Notes under the pieces: generated by a model
The model's database searches: none
The model's input: the letters and a program-made list of their open reading frames with translations, nothing else
What the model was told of the DNA's origin: nothing
Assembly (NCBI GenBank): GCA_017470605.1
Contig: JAFUYH010000037.1
Coordinates: 1-58,649, forward strand
DNA: 58,649 nucleotides
Reading direction: 5' to 3'
From: Treponema sp.
GTDB lineage: Bacteria > Spirochaetota > Spirochaetia > Treponematales > Treponemataceae
Shown here: in pieces, positions 52,093 to 58,649 of the stretch
Layout: the number at the start of each line of letters is the position of its first letter
Position numbering within the stretch: the stretch's first letter is position 1
Made by a program: the position numbers and the translations under genes

Positions 52093-54516
52093 ATGGAATT
52101 TACACAAGAAACTATCGACGCACTTTCGGTTAACGAAGTGGAAATTATGAAAAAAATCGCGGAAGAGCTTAATATCCGCGTGCAGCAGGTTTCTGCTGTT
52201 ATCAGCCTGGTTGAAGAAGGTTGTACAATCCCTTTTATCAGCCGTTACCGCAAGGAAAAGCATGACAATCTTGATGAGGTTCAGGTTCGCGACTGTGACC
52301 ACCTCTATAAATCATATCATAACCTTGAAGACCGCCGCCTTGAAATTGTAAAGGGCATTTTTGCTCAGGGAAAACTGACAGAAACTCTTTACAATGCGGT
52401 TATGTCGGCTACTACAATGACTGCTCTGGAAGACCTCTGGGCTCCATTCAAGAAAAAGAAGAAGACCCGCGGTATGATTGCTGCAGAAAAGGGACTTGAA
52501 CCATTGGCTGATTTTATTTTAGCTGATAATGATGAGGCTGCCTGCGAGAAAAAGGCTGCCGAGTTTGTAAAAACTGATAATGAAGACAGTGCGCTGAACG
52601 TGGAGTCGGCCGCTGACGCCCTTGCCGGTGCAAAAGACATTATTGCAGAGCGCGTTAGCCAGGAAACTGCAAACCGCGAAGCTGTGCACGACCTTTATAT
52701 GAGAACCGGTACAATCAAGACTAAGGGAATCGTTCCTGAGGGACAGGACGCAACAGTTGCAGAGAACACTTCTACCTACAAAATGTACTGGGATTACAGC
52801 GAGCCTTTGAACGAAGTTAAGCCTCACCGCATTCTCGCAATTAACCGCGGCGAGCGCGAAGGTGCCCTGGAAGTTACAATTGATGTTGATGTAGATGCCG
52901 CAATTGCAGACCTTCAGCGACGTGCAGACATTCACAATAAGTATCATAAAGACGCTATTGAAGATGGCGTTGTTCGTCTTTTGAGCCCGGCCGTTGTCCG
53001 CGAAATCCGCAGTGATGAAGCAGATGAAGCTGATGTTCACGGAATCGGTATTTTCAGCGAAAACCTCAAAAACCTTCTGATGACCCAGCCTATTAAGGGA
53101 AGCCGCGTTCTTGGTGTTGACCCTGGTATCCGTACAGGTACAAAGTGTGCTGCCCTCGACGAAACAGGTAAGTACCTTGGTTACTTTAAGTTCTTCCAGG
53201 TTACAGACCCTGAAGGCTCTTACAAAATGATTAACGATGCCATCGACAAGTATGATATTCAGGTTGTTGCGGTTGGTAACGGAACCGGTAGCCAGGAAGT
53301 TCAGGCAATCGTAAGCAAGGTTATCAGCGATAACTATAATGATGTTGTTTATACCGTAGTTGATGAATCCGGAGCTTCAGTTTACTCTGCAAGTGATATT
53401 GCCCGCGAAGAATTCCCGGATCTGGACCTTACAATCCGTGGTGCCATCAGCATGGGCCGCCGCCTGCAGGATCCTCTTTCAGAGCTCGTAAAAATTGACC
53501 CTAAGGCAATTGGTGTCGGCCTTTATCAGCACGATGTAAATCAGAAAAAGCTTGCTGAACAGCTTGATGAAGTTGTAGGTTCGGTTGTAAACAACGTTGG
53601 TGTAAACCTTAATACTGCGTCCTACTCACTTTTGAAGTACGTTTCGGGCATCAACGCCACTACAGCAAAGAAAATTGTTGCCTACCGCGATCAGAACGGT
53701 AAAATCAAGAGCCGCGAAGACCTCAAAAACGTGCCTGGTCTTGGGCCAAAAGCCTTTGAGCAGTGCGCAGGTTTCTTAAAGATTGCAGAAAGTTCTGACC
53801 CGCTCGATAATACTTGGGTTCACCCTGAAAACTACGATGCAGCCCGCGAAGTTCTTCCATATATTCAGAATAAGGAAAAAGTTCCTGCCGACCTCATCAA
53901 AAAGATTGCAGAAAAATATAACATCGGTGAAACGACAGTACGCGATATTGTAGAGGAGCTTCAGAAGCCAAACCGCGACCCTCGCGACGGCTATCCGGCT
54001 CCAATCATGCAGAAGGGCGTTCTGCAGTTTGAAGACCTCAAAGAAGGTATGAAGGTAACAGGAAAAATCAAAAATGTAGTTGATTTTGGTGCCTTTGTTG
54101 ATATCGGTCTTCACGAAACAGGTCTTGTTCACCTGAGTGAGCTTTCAGACAGCTTCGTTGAAAACCCAATGGACGTTGTAAAAGTAGGGGACGTTCACGA
54201 GTTTACCATTATAGAACTCGACCGCGACCGCCGCCGCATTGCCCTTTCATTGAAGAGTGATGCCGCAAGCCGTGCCGGAACCGGACAGAAGAGCACAGCC
54301 CGCCGCGACAGCCCTCGTGACGGTGCTTCTGGCAGTGGAAGTGGTACCGGCCGCCGAGTAGTAGTTGTAAAAAAAGGTGGTGCATCAGGAAATTCCGGTT
54401 CACAATCCCGCGACCGCCGCGATGATACACGTCGCAGCCAGCCTTACGACCGCAATTCCGGCAGTGACGACGGCATGAGCTACAATCCGTTTGCCGCATT
54501 CTTTAATAAAAAATAA
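52093..54516 (+). CDS. tex: Tex-family S1 RNA-binding transcription accessory protein
   Basis: 807 residues. Domain order matches Tex: N-terminal helical HTH region (EEGCTIPFISRYRKEKHDNLDE), YqgF/RNase H-like domain (VDPGIRTGTKCAALDETGKY, about 340-460), helix-hairpin-helix motifs (LKNVPGLGPKAFEQCAGFL), and a C-terminal S1 domain (GMKVTGKIKNVVDFGAFVDI, about 650-720). A long Arg/Ser/Gly-rich disordered tail of ~90 residues (about 720-807) is more extended than in most Tex proteins and may bind RNA. The start is 9 nt after TAAAAT (52078-52083) without a Shine-Dalgarno. Confidence 0.94.
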   Translation: MEFTQETIDALSVNEVEIMKKIAEELNIRVQQVSAVISLVEEGCTIPFISRYRKEKHDNLDEVQVRDCDHLYKSYHNLEDRRLEIVKGIFAQGKLTETLYNAVMSATTMTALEDLWAPFKKKKKTRGMIAAEKGLEPLADFILADNDEAACEKKAAEFVKTDNEDSALNVESAADALAGAKDIIAERVSQETANREAVHDLYMRTGTIKTKGIVPEGQDATVAENTSTYKMYWDYSEPLNEVKPHRILAINRGEREGALEVTIDVDVDAAIADLQRRADIHNKYHKDAIEDGVVRLLSPAVVREIRSDEADEADVHGIGIFSENLKNLLMTQPIKGSRVLGVDPGIRTGTKCAALDETGKYLGYFKFFQVTDPEGSYKMINDAIDKYDIQVVAVGNGTGSQEVQAIVSKVISDNYNDVVYTVVDESGASVYSASDIAREEFPDLDLTIRGAISMGRRLQDPLSELVKIDPKAIGVGLYQHDVNQKKLAEQLDEVVGSVVNNVGVNLNTASYSLLKYVSGINATTAKKIVAYRDQNGKIKSREDLKNVPGLGPKAFEQCAGFLKIAESSDPLDNTWVHPENYDAAREVLPYIQNKEKVPADLIKKIAEKYNIGETTVRDIVEELQKPNRDPRDGYPAPIMQKGVLQFEDLKEGMKVTGKIKNVVDFGAFVDIGLHETGLVHLSELSDSFVENPMDVVKVGDVHEFTIIELDRDRRRIALSLKSDAASRAGTGQKSTARRDSPRDGASGSGSGTGRRVVVVKKGGASGNSGSQSRDRRDDTRRSQPYDRNSGSDDGMSYNPFAAFFNKK

Positions 54517-54558
54517 CACTTGCTTTATAACATCTTTATAGGGTAAAATAGTCAATAC

Positions 54559-54613
54559 AAAAAAGTGCTTTTATCAGATTGCAAAAAAATTCTAGGGTAA
54601 AAGCACTTTTTTT
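54559..54613 (+). terminator. terminator or leader attenuator
   Basis: AAAAAAGTGCTTTTA (54559-54573) pairs perfectly with TAAAAGCACTTTTTT (54598-54612). It either ends tex transcription or, because a TTGCTT/TAAAAT promoter-like pair lies just upstream (54526-54549), sits in the leader of the lipoprotein gene. Confidence 0.75.
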
Positions 54614-54639
54614 ATTTATAATAAAATGGAGGATAAGAT

Positions 54640-57219
54640 ATGAAAAAAATCTTACTACCCATGCTCGGAGTTGCAGTTTTATTGTTTTCAGCTTGTAGTT
54701 GGCAGCTTCCAAAAAAGGTGTCAGTTAAAACTCAGGCAGATTATGAATTAAGTCTCGGCAATGCTTTGTTCGAGAAACTGGATACAGATCAGCTTTTTGC
54801 AGATTTTGATTTGAAAACTTCCATTATGGAAGGAATCCAGCTTCCTAATTCTCAAGTCTATGATTATTTTCCAAACAGTAAAGATGAAACCCTGCAGCAG
54901 TTTTTGATTAAGATTCCTATTCAGGAAATACCGGTTAATTTTTCTGAATATATGAGCAATTCAGACTTTGCAACCGAAATGGGGGAGATGTCTATTAATG
55001 ATGAAAAAATAGAAATCCCTAATTTCAATGATGCAGGATTTAAAACTTCGCTTTCTGCAGATTCAGTTCAGACTGCCCTTGCAGCCCTTCTTATAGCAAG
55101 TGGTACTTCTGTTGATGGTGAAAAAGAACTGGAATATGAAACTTCTTCTGACAGTTCTTTCTCTTCTATAACACTTTCTTACGGACAGTATTATATTCAG
55201 GGTGATTTTTCTGATTATACTACAGTATATCTTAAAAACACTGATGGCAGTGAAAGTGCTTCTGCCACATTCTATGGCGGATTTGCACAAATTAATTTAA
55301 ATGATTTTACATTTACGCCTTCTACAAAAATCGTAACAGAAGAAGCAAAGTCTTATGACGCTGTGCTTTATGATTGTAAAGTAAAAAATGCAAGTGGCGT
55401 TACAATGCAAACCCCTGCACTTCCTGTAACACCTGTAGAATTTGAACTTCTTTCTACAGAGGCTGCAGAAAACTTTAAGAAAGCCGTTATTAAAACCGGT
55501 TCTATAGAAGTTGCTGCAACTTATTATTCTACATGGTCTGGTATTACAGCAAAATACGCAATAGGACTTTCTGGATCCCTTAACATTACAAAGCAGATTC
55601 TTGCCGGAAATACACTTAATCTTGCTGGTAAAGAAGTCAGCGGAACTTCAGCAACAACGCTTGATGCTGATGTATATCTGACTATGACAAATGCCAGTCT
55701 GGATTTTTCAGATTCTTCAAAAGATTACTCAATTTCTATTTCTGCTTCAAATTCAATTTCTGAATTTACTTCTGTAACTGTAAAGGTTGGAAAAGCTGAT
55801 GCTTTTAAAAAGAGCAGTTCAAATGATTTGCCAGAAGAATTCCAAAAAACTGTAAAAGAAATATGGCTTCTTTCAAGCGGAATTAAGGGTACATACAAGA
55901 ACACCCTTCCAGAAGGAAATCCAATTAAATTTTCCATTAAGTCTGATTTTCTGGGGCTGGATAAGACAGCAACTCTTGAAAGTGGTACAGAATCCGGCGA
56001 ATACAGTCTTATGTCTGGATTAAGCGAGGCTATATGCCGCAAAATTGGAAACGGTTCAGGGGAGTTTAACGCAATTGATTACGAAGCCAACATCCTGCTT
56101 CCGGGTGCTACTTCTGAAAATCCAAATCTTGTTACTCTTAATAATGTAAAACCAAGTGAAAGCTATACAATTGGAATTCAGATTGACTCTTCTGTTGATT
56201 ATGAAAAGATAGTAATTGATACTTCTGGATACGAGCAGGAAGGTAAACAGTCTCTTGGATTGAATATTTCTTCAATGTTTGCAGACTTATCATTTGGAGA
56301 TGTAAATATTGGTGAAAAAGTTCAGCTTTCAAGACTTCCTCTTTATCTTATTGCCGTAAAACCTGACGGTGATAGTTTTGAGAATGTTAAGTTTACTGGT
56401 TCTGTAAAAATGTACATGGGTGATGCTGAAAATAATGTTGTAAATGACTCTGAAAATAAGCCAGCCGAACTTGAACTTCTCCCAACCGGAAGCTTAGACT
56501 TTTCATCACTTCCAAAACTTAATGAAGATTCAAATAAACTTGTAACAATTGATTTTGCAAAAACAGTAAATACTAAGGGAGCTGATTTAGCAGAACTTCT
56601 TAATAAAAAGGTTGATTCAGAAGCTTCTCTTTGTATATCTTACAGCATTGAATTTTCAAATACTTCCGGTTCTTCTGAACTGACCCTTACTAAAGAGCTG
56701 ATGGAGTCATCAGAAGTTGGTTCCATTGCAATTTATGCTTATCTGGAATTACCATTGGAGTTTAATGTAACAGAAAATTTGAATCTGCCTGTAGTTGAGG
56801 CGGATGATTCAGAAGAGTCTTCTGCTTCTTCAGATGAATCTTCAAATCAGGAGTCTGATACACTTGATACTTTGCTGGAAGTTATTAAGGAAATAGGATT
56901 TACAATTAAGCCTTCAAAACTTCCTTTCCACTGTGAGCCTGCCATGGAATTTGAGCTTGGTCTTACTTCTGATGTTAAAAAAACACTTAAACTTGGAAAT
57001 GTAAATGAAGTATCAGAATTTACATTGTCTGGCAGTCAGGCTTCTTCTGTTATAAATGGGCTGGTAGGAGGCTCAAGCCTTTCTCCAACTGTAAACTTGA
57101 AGATTAACAAAGGTCTTATCAGCATTCCTAGAGAAATGGGATTTGATGCATCCGTTACTCTTACTTTAAGTACCGACGGCGAAATTGATGTATCAGAACT
57201 TATAGGAGGTAACAAATGA
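54640..57219 (+). CDS. large surface lipoprotein of unknown function
   Basis: 859 residues. Signal peptide with a spirochaete-type lipobox LFSACS (Cys 19). The mature protein is rich in beta-strand patterns, Ser/Thr and acidic residues, with repeated stretches such as SGTSATTLDADVYLTMTNASLDF. An acidic Ser/Glu-rich linker lies around residues 725-745 (SEESSASSDESSNQES). No known domain recognised. A GGAGG ribosome-binding site precedes the ATG. It overlaps the barrel-like gene by 4 bp (ATGA), so the two are probably made together and may form an outer-membrane complex. Confidence 0.75.
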   Translation: MKKILLPMLGVAVLLFSACSWQLPKKVSVKTQADYELSLGNALFEKLDTDQLFADFDLKTSIMEGIQLPNSQVYDYFPNSKDETLQQFLIKIPIQEIPVNFSEYMSNSDFATEMGEMSINDEKIEIPNFNDAGFKTSLSADSVQTALAALLIASGTSVDGEKELEYETSSDSSFSSITLSYGQYYIQGDFSDYTTVYLKNTDGSESASATFYGGFAQINLNDFTFTPSTKIVTEEAKSYDAVLYDCKVKNASGVTMQTPALPVTPVEFELLSTEAAENFKKAVIKTGSIEVAATYYSTWSGITAKYAIGLSGSLNITKQILAGNTLNLAGKEVSGTSATTLDADVYLTMTNASLDFSDSSKDYSISISASNSISEFTSVTVKVGKADAFKKSSSNDLPEEFQKTVKEIWLLSSGIKGTYKNTLPEGNPIKFSIKSDFLGLDKTATLESGTESGEYSLMSGLSEAICRKIGNGSGEFNAIDYEANILLPGATSENPNLVTLNNVKPSESYTIGIQIDSSVDYEKIVIDTSGYEQEGKQSLGLNISSMFADLSFGDVNIGEKVQLSRLPLYLIAVKPDGDSFENVKFTGSVKMYMGDAENNVVNDSENKPAELELLPTGSLDFSSLPKLNEDSNKLVTIDFAKTVNTKGADLAELLNKKVDSEASLCISYSIEFSNTSGSSELTLTKELMESSEVGSIAIYAYLELPLEFNVTENLNLPVVEADDSEESSASSDESSNQESDTLDTLLEVIKEIGFTIKPSKLPFHCEPAMEFELGLTSDVKKTLKLGNVNEVSEFTLSGSQASSVINGLVGGSSLSPTVNLKINKGLISIPREMGFDASVTLTLSTDGEIDVSELIGGNK

Positions 57220-58430
57220 AACGACTTGCAGCTTTAATTACTGCCGTTTTTGTATTGTGTGCGGCAGCCTTTTCTAAAGGATTTTTTGATGGTCGCGTCT
57301 TTGAATATAAGATTACTGCACCTGTGGATATATCAAATAACGTATTTGCTGTTAATGATATAATGAAAGAAACTGTTGTAATTGATTTAAGAAAGATTGC
57401 AGAAAGTATTCCAGATGATGGATTTGCTTTTGTAATGGGCTTTAAGCCAAATATTCAGGTAAACTTGAATATTGCAGCAGTTTCTGTTGGCACCAGAGTT
57501 GGTCTTGATGCCTATGGAAAAATCGGTATTTCAAAAGGACTTTTTGATTTTATCGGTAAAGGCTTTAAAACCGGAGATGAACTTGATGTAACTCTTTCTC
57601 CTACACTGGACCTTTTTGCATATTCTGAATTAAATTTTGGCTTAAAATTATCCAGATTTCAGCTTTATGTAAAACCGGGTCTTTTTACACCTCTGCTTAG
57701 CACTTCTGGTTCTAAGGGCGGAGTAAAAATCCTTAATACAGAAGACGGTTCTATAATCATTAAGACTGATGCTCAGGTTGATGTTTATTCTTCTATGAAT
57801 ATTGAAAAACTCATGGATAAGAATTTTGACCCAACAAATCTGAATGTTAAGAGCCTGATATTTGATAATTTGGGATTTGACCTTGCTATGGGAATGTCTC
57901 TTCCTCTTTCAAAAAGGCTTGTTGTTTCTGCAGATGCAAGAATTCCTATTGTTCCTGCAACAATTAATTACAGAACTTCTATGAGCTTTAGTTCAGAGTC
58001 AGAGATTTCTATGTCTTCAATGGAAAATGCAAACTTTGAAATGCCTAGTCCTGAGTTTTCTACAACAGAGATTTCCGGTTATAAACTGAACCGTCCAATG
58101 AAAGTTCTTGGCTATGTAGATTTCTATCCTCTTGGAAACTTCCTGGATCTTCGCCTTGGTGGTGGTTTGGGCATTTATCATCCGTTTATGGATACTGCAA
58201 AGGCTTATCCACAGTATTACCTTGGTATGACCTTAAATCTAATCAACATGCTTAAGCTTTCACTTTCTACTGAATATACAGACCAGGTTTTTGTACATCA
58301 GCTTGGCGCTGTAGTTAATTTAAGGCTTGTTGAAGTAGATGCCGGTGTTTCCATGCAGTCAAGTTCATTTACAAAGAGCTGGCTCATTACTGGTCTTGGT
58401 GCCTATGTAGTGCTTTGTGTAGGTTTCTAA
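57216..58430 (+). CDS. predicted outer-membrane beta-barrel protein
   Basis: 404 residues. Signal peptide cleaved near AAAFSKG. The mature sequence shows alternating hydrophobic/polar strands, many Gly and aromatic residues, and ends with a strand terminating in Phe (GAYVVLCVGF), typical of outer-membrane barrels. Segments such as LGLYHP-like GGLGIYHPFMDTA and PLGNFLDLRLGGG suggest surface-exposed turns. Translationally coupled to the preceding lipoprotein gene by ATGA overlap. Confidence 0.78.
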   Translation: MKRLAALITAVFVLCAAAFSKGFFDGRVFEYKITAPVDISNNVFAVNDIMKETVVIDLRKIAESIPDDGFAFVMGFKPNIQVNLNIAAVSVGTRVGLDAYGKIGISKGLFDFIGKGFKTGDELDVTLSPTLDLFAYSELNFGLKLSRFQLYVKPGLFTPLLSTSGSKGGVKILNTEDGSIIIKTDAQVDVYSSMNIEKLMDKNFDPTNLNVKSLIFDNLGFDLAMGMSLPLSKRLVVSADARIPIVPATINYRTSMSFSSESEISMSSMENANFEMPSPEFSTTEISGYKLNRPMKVLGYVDFYPLGNFLDLRLGGGLGIYHPFMDTAKAYPQYYLGMTLNLINMLKLSLSTEYTDQVFVHQLGAVVNLRLVEVDAGVSMQSSSFTKSWLITGLGAYVVLCVGF

Positions 58431-58438
58431 ATTGTAAA

Positions 58439-58468
58439 TTGTCATCGCCGTACTTGATACGGCAATCT
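58439..58468. repeat. palindromic repeat family B copy
   Basis: ATTGTCATCGCCG...CGGCAAT forms an imperfect hairpin next to the terminator, similar to the copies at 7567, 17489 and 46349. Confidence 0.5.
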
Positions 58469-58507
58469 AAAAGCCATTTTCGGGTTATGTCTGAAAATGG
58501 CTTTTTT
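58469..58507 (+). terminator. rho-independent terminator
   Basis: AAAAGCCATTTTC pairs with GAAAATGGCTTTT, followed by a T-run. It ends the lipoprotein/barrel operon. Confidence 0.9.
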
Positions 58508-58510
58508 ACT

Positions 58511-58649
58511 CAGGGCAAACGCATTATAAAAGAGCCGAAACTGTAAAAAGTGCTACCACTGCACGTTCTTGCAAACCGCATGGTATAAGCCGTATAGGAA
58601 AATGATTAAAAAGGCTTCGCCTCGGCTTATAAATGCGTTTGCAATCCCG
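58511..58649 (-). repeat. MITE-like 139-bp element, right copy
   Basis: Perfect reverse complement of bases 2-140. Carries the same imperfect terminal inverted repeats. It ends exactly at the window boundary. Confidence 0.75.

Noticed and set aside
1..58649. tRNA or rRNA genes
   Set aside because: No cloverleaf-like or rRNA-like segment was recognised in any intergenic region, although a covariance search was not possible.

Overview
The window looks like a contig from a host-associated Treponema-type spirochaete. Supporting signs are the archaeal/eukaryotic-type PheRS alpha subunit, a FlgM anti-sigma factor (flagellate), spirochaete-type lipoprotein signal peptides, an Rpn/PD-(D/E)XK putative transposase, many c-di-GMP proteins and an AT-rich sequence. 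This is inferred from gene content and no database was searched. Both ends of the window are the same 139-bp element in opposite orientation, so the contig probably stops where assembly failed in a multicopy repeat.

Layout. 1-5.9 kb: an FMN-binding-domain protein and QueH, then a tightly overlapping block (DUF5312-like protein, GAF-GGDEF diguanylate cyclase, rhomboid protease, two small exported proteins). 6-13.5 kb: pheS, a lipid kinase, an ATPase-HDOD fusion, a SpoU/TrmH methyltransferase, a degenerate iron-ADH-like protein, flgM and rsmI. 13.7-17.4 kb: a sugar ABC importer (binding protein plus two permeases, no ATPase) behind a strong promoter with two LacI-like operators. 17.7-36 kb: an accessory region centred on a giant Ig-repeat surface lipoprotein. 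36-47.7 kb: phosphomannomutase, a B12-dependent methionine synthase activation-type protein, pyrE, an iron/B12-type ABC importer, yhbY, an HD hydrolase, MscS, nth and metK. 47.9-58.4 kb: an orphan CBM48 protein, MgtC, an SDF-family symporter, a PilZ protein, Tex, and a lipoprotein/outer-membrane barrel pair.

The most striking system is at 17.7-36 kb. A 4685-residue Ig-repeat lipoprotein gene contains, near its 3' end, a 42-bp sequence that recurs exactly, inverted, at 35099-35140. Between the copies lie the current C-terminal coding region, an Rpn-family nuclease, and an oppositely oriented silent C-terminal cassette of about 626 codons with no start codon of its own. A tyrosine recombinase lies 42 bp outside the distal copy. 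Recombination between the copies would invert about 5.5 kb and replace the last ~680 residues of the surface protein in frame. I interpret this as an antigenic or ligand-specificity switch.

Other themes. Short palindromic repeats are scattered through the window, and two families appear to have been accepted in frame inside protein genes (a MetH-activation-type protein and an HD hydrolase). At least ten genes have a -10-like hexamer ending 5-9 nt before the start codon with no Shine-Dalgarno, which suggests frequent leaderless transcription. No tRNA, rRNA or CRISPR array was recognised.
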